A DNA stretch of 64,000 nt from CAYQVO01 sp964421085 (GTDB taxonomy: Bacteria > Bdellovibrionota_C > UBA2361 > CAYQVO01): the NCBI GenBank assembly GCA_964421085.1, contig CAYQVO010000014.1:16037-80036 (forward strand). The letters run 5' to 3'. Under the pieces are notes generated by a model. That model ran no database searches. It worked only from the letters and a program-made list of their open reading frames with translations, and was not told the DNA's origin. Each line of letters opens with the position of its first letter. Position 1 is the first letter of the stretch. A program made the position numbers and the translations under genes. Shown one piece after another: positions 26,676-35,588 of the stretch.

Positions 26676-27929
26676 ATGATGAGAGTTCTCCTCCTTGCGC
26701 CCCAGCCTTTCTTTCAGGAACGGGGCACTCCTATAGCTGTGAAGCTTGCAAGCGAAGTCCTTGGCTCACGGGATGATGTAGAACTCGAGGTCCTGTGTTA
26801 TCCGGAAGGTGAACGGACGGCGGTTCCTCAAGTTCTTATCCGCCGATTCCGAACGCCTGCGTTCCTCCGCGGCGTGGGCCCGGGGGTATCCTGGAAGAAA
26901 GTCATCCTGGATATCTTCATGCTTTGTTCTCTTGTCCGGCTTTTGTGGAAACGAAGGCGCAATCAGTACGATCTCATCCATGCTGTCGAGGAATCCGTCT
27001 TTATGGCGCTCCTTGTCCGACTCCTCACGGGGATTCCCTATATCTACGATATGGACTCGTGTATTTCTGCTCAACTTGTCGCCCGATGGCCTCGTCTGCG
27101 GTTTCTCTCTCCGCTTTTCGCAAAAATGGAATCACTTGCCGTAAGAAAGAGTATGGCGGTCATCGCTGTATGTCCTTCCCTTGTCGACGCTGCCCGCGCA
27201 ATGGGAGCTCCGGAAGTTTTTCTTCTTTCTGATGTCTCTCTGCTTGATCTTTCGAAGCAGGATACATCGAAGTCCTTCCGGCTCCGAAAAGGATGGGGAG
27301 CAGAGCCGGACGACGTTCTCATTCTTTACGTGGGAAACCTCGAGCCGTACCAGGGGATGGATCTTCTTATCGAAGCGTTTGGCCGATGCATAAAGCGTCA
27401 GCCGCGGGTGCGTCTCGCAGTAGTCGGCGGACGCGACGGACACATTGAACACTACCGGAAGAAATGCGAAGAAGAAGGCTTTGCAGACAAAGTTCACTTT
27501 GCGGGCGCCCGCCCTCTTTCTGAACTTGGCACTGTCCTTTCACAGGCTGACATTCTTGTTTCTCCCCGCATCACGGGCACAAACACCCCGATGAAAATCT
27601 ACTCCTATCTTCACTCGGGAAAACCGATTGTTGCCACCAGTCTTCTCACTCACTCCCAGGTGCTGGACTCTTCGACCGCAATGCTTGCCGATCCTTCTCC
27701 TGAGGCTTTTGGAAAGGCGCTTTCAGAGCTTGCGGCTGACGTCCGGCTTCGCGAGGCTCTCGGTGAAAAGGGCCGCCGGTATGCGGAAGAGCGGTTCACC
27801 TTTTCCGCGTTCAGTAATGACCTTAATCAGATCTATTCAAGGATTCGGACTCTGTTGCGACAACAGGGGGTTTGCCGTTCTTCTCGATCGGGAGGTGCCG
27901 GCAGGAATGGACACGCTTGTGACAACTGA
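26676..27929 (+). CDS. Glycosyltransferase family 4
   Basis: 417 residues, two Rossmann domains of GT-B type. N-terminal MRVLLLAPQPFFQERGTPIAV, central VGNLEPYQGMDLLIEAF and C-terminal donor-binding AGARPLSELGTVLSQADILVSPR...GTNTPMKIYSYLHSGKPIVAT, typical of GT4. It likely transfers a nucleotide-activated sugar in cell-envelope or exopolysaccharide synthesis. The last ~25 residues after a GGGGG run at 27866-27870 (GVCRSSRSGGAGRNG...) look out of frame: dropping one G gives a continuous frame to 28098. The catalytic part is unaffected. Confidence 0.85.
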   Translation: MMRVLLLAPQPFFQERGTPIAVKLASEVLGSRDDVELEVLCYPEGERTAVPQVLIRRFRTPAFLRGVGPGVSWKKVILDIFMLCSLVRLLWKRRRNQYDLIHAVEESVFMALLVRLLTGIPYIYDMDSCISAQLVARWPRLRFLSPLFAKMESLAVRKSMAVIAVCPSLVDAARAMGAPEVFLLSDVSLLDLSKQDTSKSFRLRKGWGAEPDDVLILYVGNLEPYQGMDLLIEAFGRCIKRQPRVRLAVVGGRDGHIEHYRKKCEEEGFADKVHFAGARPLSELGTVLSQADILVSPRITGTNTPMKIYSYLHSGKPIVATSLLTHSQVLDSSTAMLADPSPEAFGKALSELAADVRLREALGEKGRRYAEERFTFSAFSNDLNQIYSRIRTLLRQQGVCRSSRSGGAGRNGHACDN

Positions 27930-28098
27930 TGCGAAAACTCTTTCGGAGGAGTTTTGCAGAAGCGCGGCATCCAGAAGTGTAATTAATTCTCTTCTGATCG
28001 ATCTTCCATCTCTTTACAGAGACAGCATGACTCCGGCGGAACAGGATCCGCTGCTGAAACAGGTGCAGACATGCAATCTGCTGAGTTTGTCCGGATGA
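27866..28098 (+). other. Out-of-frame continuation of the glycosyltransferase
   Basis: In frame +1 relative to the glycosyltransferase, an open stretch begins at the GGGGG run and ends at 28098. Its translation (GFAVLLDREVPAGMDTL, then ...LSEEFCRSAASRSV) has the composition of a real protein tail, unlike the annotated in-frame end. It overlaps the C-terminal tail of rsmE on the other strand, so it may equally be an antisense shadow. Confidence 0.3.
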
Positions 28099-28846
28099 TA
28101 CCTTCAGAATCGTTTTTCACTGCCCGTACATACTCAACACGCGACAATACAAAAGCGGCTGCATGCTCCACCCGCAGCGCCCTTTCCCCGAGCGAAAGAA
28201 CTTCAAAACCATGCTCCGCGAAGTCGTCGATTTCCGCCGGAAGCCATCCCGACTCAGGGCCGATTGCGAGGATCGCGGTCTGTTCACTTCGCACACTGAT
28301 TCTGCCCTGCCCTTCCGCCATATGGAGTACGTAACGTTTCGAGCCGGCATAGTCGGTGTCGAGCGAAGGAAGAAGTCTCTTCTTCACCTTCCAGTACTCG
28401 TCATGAATATGGACTGATGGCGGAATGCAGTCATATGCCTGCTCGAGTCCTTTGATGATCTCATGGCGGATCTCATCTTCCTTCAGCGCTTTTGTCTGTA
28501 GGTAACTCTTCTCAACCCGGCCGCTTCTGATGAAATGAACCTCCAGCACGCCCAATGTCGAAGCGAGCTGAAGAATTTTTTTTATCGTCTGCGGCCGTGA
28601 CAGGGCGCAGATAAGGACTGCACGGGTTCTGGCGGGAGGGGAGCTGTCGAGATCAAGTTCCATTTGAACTTCGTTTCTTGAAGCTGAAAGGATTCGGGCA
28701 TGTCCCCGCATACCTCCCAGAACCGCCGCTCTGCACTTGACCCCGGGCCTGAGTTCGTGGGTGTCGTACATATAAACGGCGCGCGCTCCCCCGATTACAG
28801 CTTTTTTCTCCGAAATCTCTTCTGGAAGCACGATTACGCAGTTCAT
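27983..28846 (-). CDS. rsmE: 16S rRNA m3U1498 methyltransferase
   Basis: 287 residues from the ATG at 28846 (the frame opens at 28879). N-terminal PUA-like region, then a SPOUT methyltransferase domain with RAVLICALSRPQTIKKILQLASTLGV, IGPESGWLPAEIDDFAEHG and LGERALRVEHAAAFVLSRVE, all characteristic of RsmE, which methylates U1498 of 16S rRNA. The normal protein ends soon after this, but the frame here runs on for ~40 extra residues that overlap the 3' region of the upstream glycosyltransferase's alternative frame; the tail may be non-functional. Confidence 0.9.
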   Translation of the reverse strand: MNCVIVLPEEISEKKAVIGGARAVYMYDTHELRPGVKCRAAVLGGMRGHARILSASRNEVQMELDLDSSPPARTRAVLICALSRPQTIKKILQLASTLGVLEVHFIRSGRVEKSYLQTKALKEDEIRHEIIKGLEQAYDCIPPSVHIHDEYWKVKKRLLPSLDTDYAGSKRYVLHMAEGQGRISVRSEQTAILAIGPESGWLPAEIDDFAEHGFEVLSLGERALRVEHAAAFVLSRVEYVRAVKNDSEGIIRTNSADCMSAPVSAADPVPPESCCLCKEMEDRSEEN

Positions 28847-28924
28847 AAAGTAATTAAATGATACCGGGTGTATTGCCATGCGCAGTATAGGACATTAGAT
28901 TATAATGTGAAAATCGGCACAGAA

Positions 28925-29278
28925 ATGGCAAAGGTTCACAAATTGGACGTTCCCGTAAAGAAAGTGAGAAAGATAAATCCTCTTGGTTACCGCGTCCTTA
29001 TCTTGCTTCTGGACGAGAACGACATGACGGAAGGCGGACTGTACCTCCCTGAAGGCGCCAAACAGGCGATGAACGAAAGCCTTCTTGCGAGGGTAATTGA
29101 AGTCGCAAGCGCCATGGATCAGGATAGTGACGAAGAGCACAACATAAGCGGCATACCGCTTGGCGCAACAGTTCTCATTGCCAGGAACACGGGAACAAAA
29201 GTGCCCTGGGACGACAGGCTTCGAATCGTCGCTTCAAAGGACATTCTTGCGATAGTGGAAGAAGTGGATCTCATATAG
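28925..29278 (+). CDS. GroES-like co-chaperonin (Cpn10 family)
   Basis: 117 residues from the ATG at 28925 (an earlier in-frame ATG at 28868 is less likely). NPLGYRVLILLLDENDMTEGGLYLPEGAKQ matches the Cpn10 N-terminal strand and mobile-loop region, followed by PLGATVLIARNTGTKVPWDDRLRIVASKDILAIVE. It is longer than typical GroES (~97) because of an acidic insertion ASAMDQDSDEEHNISG in the middle. groEL is not adjacent. It could be a second, specialised GroES or a Cpn10-fold protein unrelated to GroEL. Confidence 0.75.
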   Translation: MAKVHKLDVPVKKVRKINPLGYRVLILLLDENDMTEGGLYLPEGAKQAMNESLLARVIEVASAMDQDSDEEHNISGIPLGATVLIARNTGTKVPWDDRLRIVASKDILAIVEEVDLI

Positions 29279-29290
29279 TGTCGCGCATTA

Positions 29291-30289
29291 ATGGGGCTGA
29301 TTCCCGCCGATATAGATGAAATCCGGGTGGCTGTCGTCGGGATGGGCAAGATGGGCAATGCACATCTTCTTGGGCTCCGGGAACTGTGCGCGGGCAAGTG
29401 CGAAGACTACTACAAGGGCAATGTGTGTGAGCTTGCACACAGGCTGAAGATCTGCGGACTCTGCGACAGAAGCTGGAGCAGCAGACTGTCCTACAAGGAC
29501 TATAATCTCTTCACGTCTCCGGAAGTCCTGATCAGGGAGGCCAGACCGCATCTCGCTGTCATATCGACTCCGACAAAGACTCATTTTGAACTCGCTGAAC
29601 AGTGTCTTTCTCACGGCATTCATACGCTCGTTGAAAAGCCGGTCACGACCACGTGCGCAGAGCTTCGGTTCCTTCTTGATCTCGCGGAGCAGCGCGAATG
29701 CCGCCTGATGGCCGGGCACGTTGAAAGATACAATCCGGTTTCTATCAAACTCGTTTCGCTTCTGAGCCCGCTTCGCCCTCCTTTCGCCTATTCTTTCATT
29801 CGGACACAGAAGAGGCCGGAACGGATTCCTGACGATATCGTCACAGACAAGATCATTCACGATCTCGATCTCTCTCTGTGTTTTTTCGGGCCGGTAAAGG
29901 ATGTTGTTCTCGTCGACGTGAAAAAGGTGGACAATCTGATTTGCGAAGCATGCGTCGAACTTTCACACGAAAACGGAAGCTGCGGGACGGTGCTCGTGTC
30001 GTGGCTTGTAGAGCGAGACGTTGTCAGGCGGCGTGTGTGTATTGAGAACCGGGATCATTCGTTCGAAGGCGACTTTTCGCGGAAGCGTCTTTTTGTCGAT
30101 GGACAGGAGACTTCCTGCGCAGTGGAAGGCATGAGCCGACCTGCGAATAACCAGATCAAAGACGAGCTCGTGGACTTTCTGGCGTATTCTTCCGAATGGC
30201 CGGGTCCCGGTCCCAGATTCGCGCCGCTGCTGTCCGTGGAGGAAATTATCCAGGTAGCCGAACTTATCGAAAAAATAAACACCGGCTGA
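29291..30289 (+). CDS. Gfo/Idh/MocA-family oxidoreductase
   Basis: 332 residues. N-terminal NAD(P)-binding Rossmann domain (VAVVGMGKMGNAHLLGLREL), the family motif region with STPTKTHFELAEQCLSHGIHTLVEKPVTTT (the EKP lysine is the catalytic/cofactor Lys), and the C-terminal alpha/beta substrate domain. Such enzymes oxidise or reduce sugars and sugar nucleotides. It starts 12 bases after the GroES-like gene, so the two are probably co-transcribed, though the start ATG has a weak SD. The convergent neighbour is a polysaccharide deacetylase, fitting envelope-glycan work. Confidence 0.88.
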   Translation: MGLIPADIDEIRVAVVGMGKMGNAHLLGLRELCAGKCEDYYKGNVCELAHRLKICGLCDRSWSSRLSYKDYNLFTSPEVLIREARPHLAVISTPTKTHFELAEQCLSHGIHTLVEKPVTTTCAELRFLLDLAEQRECRLMAGHVERYNPVSIKLVSLLSPLRPPFAYSFIRTQKRPERIPDDIVTDKIIHDLDLSLCFFGPVKDVVLVDVKKVDNLICEACVELSHENGSCGTVLVSWLVERDVVRRRVCIENRDHSFEGDFSRKRLFVDGQETSCAVEGMSRPANNQIKDELVDFLAYSSEWPGPGPRFAPLLSVEEIIQVAELIEKINTG

Positions 30290-30349
30290 CACACGGCAGT
30301 GAACCCGCCAGCTCACAAAGCGTTTCTCCGTGTAATGCCGGTTGAAACC

Positions 30350-31138
30350 TCAGGCACCCTGATTCTGCTTGAAACAAGGAGTCCCCGGATTACGTTGCGC
30401 AGTGGATATGCAGTCGCAAACGAAACGGAGAAAAGCGCGTTGCAGAGGAGTTTGACGAACTCGCTCGACTTCATCCGAAAATGACGCAATCGGGGGAGCT
30501 GAAGAGAGAAAATCTTCGAGCATCACAAACTCCGTCCGGCTGACTGTGCCCGGATGAATACATATGGTAATGGAACCGATCGGCAGCCATTTCGCCCATT
30601 TTGTCCGCCAGAACTGCTGGGGAACGAAGATGAGGCCCTCTTCTTTGTACGGGAAAAGTGAAATCCCGTCTGATACCGCCGTGAAACCCGCCAGCTTCAA
30701 GGCCCGCAGCGTATTCAGATCGTAAGAATGTCTTGGAGCGATCCACCATGAGGTGTCGATCCCTTCATCCATCAGGATTTCTCTGCCGGCCCGGATCCTT
30801 CTCAGCTGTTCTTCGAACGGTTTGCCGACGAATTCCGTTTTGTCGCTTTTTCGCTGGTGAAGTCCCTGATCGATTGAGGAACCGGGGTTGGTGAGCACAT
30901 GCGTGTATCCGTGCTGCGCAAATTCCGCCAGGTCCTGCGTCCGGAGTTCCCGCATTTTCCCCCAGAATCTCGGATTGGCCTCGTCGAAGCTCAGAGCAGG
31001 ATCTTCGTTTTTCGGCACAATTCCGAGTAAAGGTTTCACCCCGAAGCGGCTGAACAATCCCATCAGCGTGTCGAACTGCCTCCAGTCCATTGTCTCTGTG
31101 ATATCGTCAAGGCGAAACAGGCAGCGGCTTGTTATCAT
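30350..31138 (-). CDS. DUF2334 polysaccharide deacetylase-like protein
   Basis: 262 residues from the ATG at 31138, which has AAGGGAA upstream. RLDDITETMDWRQFD carries the Asp pair, AQHGYTHVL the metal-binding His motif, SWWIAPRHSYD and ITICIHPG the later active-site loops; this is the DUF2334 branch of the NodB/CE4 fold. It would remove acyl groups from a surface polysaccharide. Its start overlaps the end of the FemAB-like gene by 32 bases, so it is the last gene of a four-gene minus-strand operon. Confidence 0.8.
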   Translation of the reverse strand: MITSRCLFRLDDITETMDWRQFDTLMGLFSRFGVKPLLGIVPKNEDPALSFDEANPRFWGKMRELRTQDLAEFAQHGYTHVLTNPGSSIDQGLHQRKSDKTEFVGKPFEEQLRRIRAGREILMDEGIDTSWWIAPRHSYDLNTLRALKLAGFTAVSDGISLFPYKEEGLIFVPQQFWRTKWAKWLPIGSITICIHPGTVSRTEFVMLEDFLSSAPPIASFSDEVERVRQTPLQRAFLRFVCDCISTAQRNPGTPCFKQNQGA

Positions 31139-31901
31139 ACTTGCATTTCCCTTTAATCCCGTTAAGTGCCGCAAGGATTCGTCCGATTCGATTTCCGGCG
31201 ATGATACCCGTGTATTCGATTACTTCCCGGCCGCCGAACTCCCGCTTGAAGCGGGCAATGGAGTTTCGCTCCGGATCTGAATCGTCAATGGGCAGGCCGC
31301 CCAGGTCATAATGCAGGTAGCCTGCACGTTTGAACTCCGCCATCTCCTGCCAGTGGAGCAGCCGGTTCGCCCTTCCGATTGCGTTTCGATCCGTGCTTTC
31401 GGACAGGCTGCGGAAGTGAGAGGCTGAATAAAGGAGGCGCACCCGCTTCAGACTGCGGTCGCACACCCACGCATGGGCGGCAAGCACATTGCCGTCAGGC
31501 GCCTCGACAGAAGTGAGCGACAGGGCACGCTCGCCGTCCAGTGCTGAAAGCTTTTTCCGGTTGCAGAGCGGGAACTTCTTCTGCATGGCGAAATCATCGA
31601 AGTAACCGGCGAATGAGGCGATCTTTTCCTGATCAGGCTTCAAATCGACCCTGACCACGAACCCTTCACGCTCCGCCCGGCGAATTTTGTATCTGGTGTT
31701 GGATGACAGATCGCCGAAAATCATATCCTCGTCACGGGACAGGTCGACGATGGCAGTCTTAAACGGGCGCATGCCTTCAGCTCTTTCACCGGCCTGAACG
31801 AAAAAAATAATCGTCGCGTTCCGGTCGATTATCGAAAGATCGAGCGCGAAAAAGATCTCCTTGATGGGAATTCCGTATTTTGTTCTGTTAACGGCAATCA
31901 C
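31107..31901 (-). CDS. FemAB/GNAT-type acyltransferase
   Basis: 264 residues. A GNAT-like fold of the FemAB/BcsL kind: KIRRAEREGFVVRV (helix with the conserved basic patch), ...AHAWVCDRSLKRVRLLYSASHFRS and the C-terminal HYDLGGLPIDDSD...ARFKREFGG, which matches the family's substrate-binding end. Such enzymes use aminoacyl-tRNA or acyl-CoA to modify peptidoglycan or glycans. The start is the GTG at 31901 with GGAGGTG eight bases upstream. Downstream gene overlaps by 32 bases. The exact donor and acceptor are unknown. Confidence 0.75.
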   Translation of the reverse strand: MIAVNRTKYGIPIKEIFFALDLSIIDRNATIIFFVQAGERAEGMRPFKTAIVDLSRDEDMIFGDLSSNTRYKIRRAEREGFVVRVDLKPDQEKIASFAGYFDDFAMQKKFPLCNRKKLSALDGERALSLTSVEAPDGNVLAAHAWVCDRSLKRVRLLYSASHFRSLSESTDRNAIGRANRLLHWQEMAEFKRAGYLHYDLGGLPIDDSDPERNSIARFKREFGGREVIEYTGIIAGNRIGRILAALNGIKGKCKYDNKPLPVSP

Positions 31902-31983
31902 AAAAGCGACACCTCCATATCTCCTCCGGCCTCAGTCCGTCCATGAGATCAGTTCTATGTTTTCTCACCTCGTCTCTCCACCA

Positions 31984-33120
31984 TCAGGCCGCTTCATGTT
32001 GAAGTCCGGAAAGGAAGGCATCCCTTTGTTTCAGCTTCTGCATGCAGATCCAGGGGAAAAGCCTGCTTCGGGTCACTATCGCCGAGAAGCGAAAGGTCTC
32101 ATGCCTGTGGGTCGCCCAGTCGACTTTGTGCCGGGGCTCACCATGACTGGGATGCATTGCCAGGAGGTCGAAATCGTCGAACCCGAGCCCGAAATGGTGC
32201 TTGAACATTTCCGCCTGAAGCAGCACCCCTGGAGATACGGCCTGATATTCCTGGTCAAATGCGATTTCTCTTTCGTAAACGTGGCGGCCATGTGTAAATA
32301 CGAGCGAACCCGCCATGTCCTGCCCGTTCGCCGACCATATGAAGATGTGCGCGCTCGAAGATTCAGACAGCTCGCGGCACAGGGATCTGTAAAACTCGAC
32401 GCGGCGGGGATTTGAAACCAGGGCAATACCTTGAGCAAGTTTACGGCTTTTCTTTTCTATTTCGCCGAACCGGCTCAGCCCATCCTTTGTTACCGACTCC
32501 CCCGAATAAACGATCAGCTCGGGAAAACCTGCTTTTCGTTCGGTAGCTCTCATGTGCCGCCGGAACAGACGCTGCACGCCGGGCGGTCTGGATTCGAAAT
32601 ATTCTTTGAAACTTCCCCGGAGGGAAACGGAGTAGCCGATTCTGTCCCGCTCGAGGAAACAGGAATACCGGGGACTTCCGGCGAATGGAGGAAATTGCTT
32701 TTTCAGTTCCATCTGATCCATCTCTGCAAGGTGAAGCACCTGCCACCGTCCCTTTTCGTGTTCGAGAAGGGTCTGCAGAGCCTTCCATACATAGTGGAGA
32801 CTTATGGCAGTTGACACCCCTGGGCGGTCGCCTTCGCGGCACCCAAGCAACTCGGCTGCGACATACGAAATTCCCGCGTGCTTTTTTTTTGAAAAACAGA
32901 GAGGAACCACTCCGACAAGATCGCCGTTCCTCCGGAGTGTGACGATAAAGATCGAATCTGACGGCCGGAGCAGAAAACGGCATGTGTTCAGGATAAACTC
33001 ATAACTCGAAAAGAAAGAAAGCTGCGGATTTTGCGCGTGCAGAGCTTTCCACTCCGCCTCAATGCCGGGTATCTGGTCGGGTTCCGTGATAGCCCATGCC
33101 GCCAGGTTCTGCTCATGCAC
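31984..33120 (-). CDS. GNAT acyltransferase of the CelD/BcsL family (first)
   Basis: 378 residues. Tandem GNAT-like region typical of 'cellulose biosynthesis CelD' proteins: WKALHAQNPQLSFFSSYEF at the N-terminus, VGVVPLCFSKKK, and a C-terminal GNAT segment (EREIAFDQEYQAVSPGVLLQAEMFKHHFGLGFDDFDLL). GTG start with AGGAG seven bases upstream. It is followed by the FemAB-like gene and preceded by a second CelD-like gene on the same strand; the family N-acylates sugars or modifies exopolysaccharide. Confidence 0.8.
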   Translation of the reverse strand: MHEQNLAAWAITEPDQIPGIEAEWKALHAQNPQLSFFSSYEFILNTCRFLLRPSDSIFIVTLRRNGDLVGVVPLCFSKKKHAGISYVAAELLGCREGDRPGVSTAISLHYVWKALQTLLEHEKGRWQVLHLAEMDQMELKKQFPPFAGSPRYSCFLERDRIGYSVSLRGSFKEYFESRPPGVQRLFRRHMRATERKAGFPELIVYSGESVTKDGLSRFGEIEKKSRKLAQGIALVSNPRRVEFYRSLCRELSESSSAHIFIWSANGQDMAGSLVFTHGRHVYEREIAFDQEYQAVSPGVLLQAEMFKHHFGLGFDDFDLLAMHPSHGEPRHKVDWATHRHETFRFSAIVTRSRLFPWICMQKLKQRDAFLSGLQHEAA

Positions 33121-33189
33121 GATATTTCTCCTGTTGATTGACGGAAAGGTTTCTATGCCACGGATGTCCGCCCAAAATAATGATAAAGA

Positions 33190-34389
33190 TCATCCGGCCG
33201 GTCCTCGTGAAATGTCCTGCGGATCCCCCCAGATCCTGTATTTCAGTTTTCGAAGAGAACTTCCTGCTTTAAGACTGAGCGCGCGAAGAAGAAGGCCCTT
33301 AAGTCCGGGGCGGAAAATATAAAGGTTGTTGTGCGCCCGCACCCTGGGTGTCCAGACGCACTTGTATTTTGCAAGCGGGCCGAGAAAATCGTACTTCGTA
33401 GCTTCGCAACTGCATAAATCGGCTATGATATGACGGACCAGCAGGTGTCCCGGCGAGCAGGTGCGGAATTCCTCATTATATGCGGCCTTTGGGGAGTAAT
33501 AGCGTCTGCTCATCAGCAATCCGAATTCCATGGCCACCACTTCGTCCCCGCAGAAAAGAGAATACATCCGGAACGCGCCCCGCACTGTTGCGGCTCTGGC
33601 CACCTGATCATAGAATTCTTTCTGCTGACTGTTCTGTGCTATTGCGCTTCCCGCACGCCCTTTCCATCCCGATTGCTCGAGCGAATAGAATCTGTGAAGC
33701 ACGTCATCGCCTGCGGTGGTGGTGACCTTGAACGCGACAGGACCCAGCTTTTCGAGTTTTTTCTGATACTGTTTCAGTCGTGATCGCACCCCTTTTGTCT
33801 TCTCAGGACAGTGAAGGTATGGATTCCGGCTTTCAGGAGACAGTGGAAGAAAGGGGCTTCTGCGTGTCGGCCAGATGCCTGTATAAAAGCCTTCATTTTC
33901 TGCGCATGCAAGAATATTTTCGAAGGCTCCCCCCTCGGGCACGTCAAGAGCCTCGATCACTTCCCACTCGTCGTCTGACTTGAGCTGTTCCCATATTTTT
34001 CTGGAAGCCTCATACGAGTCGTCTGCCCCGTGAATCAGATCGAATCTGCAGGAGTGTATTCCCGAAAGACTTCTCAGCGTACGGGCTGGAATTCCCTTGA
34101 GGAAGGCGGGCGTTCGTATCATCGGCAGCACGCCTCTCAATTCGCAGTTCCGCCATGCGGAGAAAATGAGGAACCGGGAACGCGGCTCAAAGAACCGGGC
34201 AAAGGCATCGAACCATTCCGGCTGGAAAAAAGGCTCGCTGCACGCATCTTCCATGGCGAGACTGTGCCATTCTCTTGAAAGCCGCGCTATGCTCCCGCGG
34301 TCCGCGGTTTCGGCCCGTGACCGGAGAGAACAAGTTTCCTCCGGATCCGGTGCGTACTCCGCCCCTTTGATTTCCTGGGATGCCCTCAT
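33190..34389 (-). CDS. GNAT acyltransferase of the CelD/BcsL family (second)
   Basis: 399 residues if the ATG at 34389 is used; the open frame continues to 34596 and would overlap the divergent recombinase gene. Sequence has the same plan as its neighbour: SREWHSLAMEDACSEPFFQPEWFDAF, LRGVLPM, and a GNAT C-terminal half (FGLLMSRRYYSPKAAYNEEFRTCSPGHLLVRHIIADL). It is the first gene of the operon. A start at 34425 is an alternative. Two paralogous acyltransferases in a row suggest successive or alternative acyl modifications of one glycan. Confidence 0.8.
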   Translation of the reverse strand: MRASQEIKGAEYAPDPEETCSLRSRAETADRGSIARLSREWHSLAMEDACSEPFFQPEWFDAFARFFEPRSRFLIFSAWRNCELRGVLPMIRTPAFLKGIPARTLRSLSGIHSCRFDLIHGADDSYEASRKIWEQLKSDDEWEVIEALDVPEGGAFENILACAENEGFYTGIWPTRRSPFLPLSPESRNPYLHCPEKTKGVRSRLKQYQKKLEKLGPVAFKVTTTAGDDVLHRFYSLEQSGWKGRAGSAIAQNSQQKEFYDQVARAATVRGAFRMYSLFCGDEVVAMEFGLLMSRRYYSPKAAYNEEFRTCSPGHLLVRHIIADLCSCEATKYDFLGPLAKYKCVWTPRVRAHNNLYIFRPGLKGLLLRALSLKAGSSLRKLKYRIWGDPQDISRGPAG

Positions 34390-34468
34390 GCCGGCGAATC
34401 TATTCACACTTAAGAAAGGCGGCATCCTAATCGACTTATTTCGGGAGGACACATGATCACCATCACTA

Positions 34469-35572
34469 ATGCAGCCGTCAACTGGTCCTGCATTCGCGCC
34501 GCCGCCACAAAAAGTATCCCCCTTGACACGAACCCTTTCTCCTCTCAATCTTTCCAGTGTGGATGCATTTTCTTTGTCGCTTTCGGGCTCCGTCACCTCC
34601 AGGGACCTCGATCGGGTGCCTTTTGGTTCCGTTGTGCAGTATTACGTGCAGTACTACGCCTCCGGTTCGAGCCACACGGCCAAAGCAAAGAAACTTGATC
34701 TGCAGCACTTTGTAAACTTTCTTCAGTCGCTTAAAGGTTACGGCAAACCGGAAAAGATCAGGCTCTCGGACTGGGACCACACATCAGTCCACCGCTTCGT
34801 AGAAGACTGTTTGAACCACGGCGAAGCGCCGGCGACAGTCTCTCGACGGCTGGCAACTCTCAAGCACATGGGACGGACACTCGCAGAAAGGATTTCCGGA
34901 TTCGTCAATCCGGCGCGCGAAGTGAAATCGCCGAAGCTTCGCGCTCCTGTGCCAAAGGCGCTTTCACCGGTGGAGATCAAGTCCATAAAGGAAAAGGCGA
35001 ACCTCAGGCGCAAAGAAAAGGACTCGTTCATCCGCCTGAGAAATCAGATTCTCTTTGAGTTCATGCTGGACACGGGATTGAGGGCTGATGAGGTTCGTCT
35101 TCTCAAACTGTCGCATGTCGATTCGGAACTCGAGTGGATCCAAAGTGTACGGACGAAGGGAAAGCAGTACAGGAACGTATACATAACTTCCGTCATGCGT
35201 CCGCGCCTGAAGAAATACCTCGAAGTCCGGGAGGAACAGCTCAAGAAGTTTTATGCAAAGCTCACCCTCTCGCAGAGCAGGAGTCTCGCGCTTTTTATAA
35301 GCACCTATAATGCGACCCCGGCTGATCCTGGAAGCTTCTTCATGGGCGCAAAGACAATTTGGCGCGCAGTAAACGAACTGTCACGGGAGGTGCAGCTTCA
35401 TCCGCACCTGCTCCGGCACTCATACGCGATTGATCTGCTGAAGAACACACGGGACGTGAGGCTCGTCGCGCAGGCTCTCGGCCACAGCGACGTCCGGATT
35501 ACCATGCGCTATACTGAGCGGGCCGAAGAAGATATCGCGCAGGCGCTCGAGAAGGCGAGAAAGAGCGGTTGA
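34469..35572 (+). CDS. Tyrosine recombinase / phage-type integrase
   Basis: 367 residues. N-terminal SAM-like core-binding domain (residues ~55-140, HTAKAKKLDLQHFVNFLQSL) and a catalytic domain with the four conserved elements: TGLRADEVRLL (Arg I), TKGKQYR (Lys), HPHLLRHSYAIDLL (HxxR) and LGHSDVRITMRYTE (His and the nucleophilic Tyr). It resembles XerC/D-type recombinases. No phage or cargo genes and no tRNA target are adjacent, so it may be a resident recombinase or a remnant of an element. It divides two functionally different segments. Confidence 0.88.
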   Translation: MQPSTGPAFAPPPQKVSPLTRTLSPLNLSSVDAFSLSLSGSVTSRDLDRVPFGSVVQYYVQYYASGSSHTAKAKKLDLQHFVNFLQSLKGYGKPEKIRLSDWDHTSVHRFVEDCLNHGEAPATVSRRLATLKHMGRTLAERISGFVNPAREVKSPKLRAPVPKALSPVEIKSIKEKANLRRKEKDSFIRLRNQILFEFMLDTGLRADEVRLLKLSHVDSELEWIQSVRTKGKQYRNVYITSVMRPRLKKYLEVREEQLKKFYAKLTLSQSRSLALFISTYNATPADPGSFFMGAKTIWRAVNELSREVQLHPHLLRHSYAIDLLKNTRDVRLVAQALGHSDVRITMRYTERAEEDIAQALEKARKSG

Positions 35573-35588
35573 ATCGATAAACGAAGGG

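Noticed and set aside
34469..35572. Integrative element around the recombinase
   Set aside because: No attachment repeats, tRNA target or cargo genes adjacent; neighbours are ordinary chromosomal genes.
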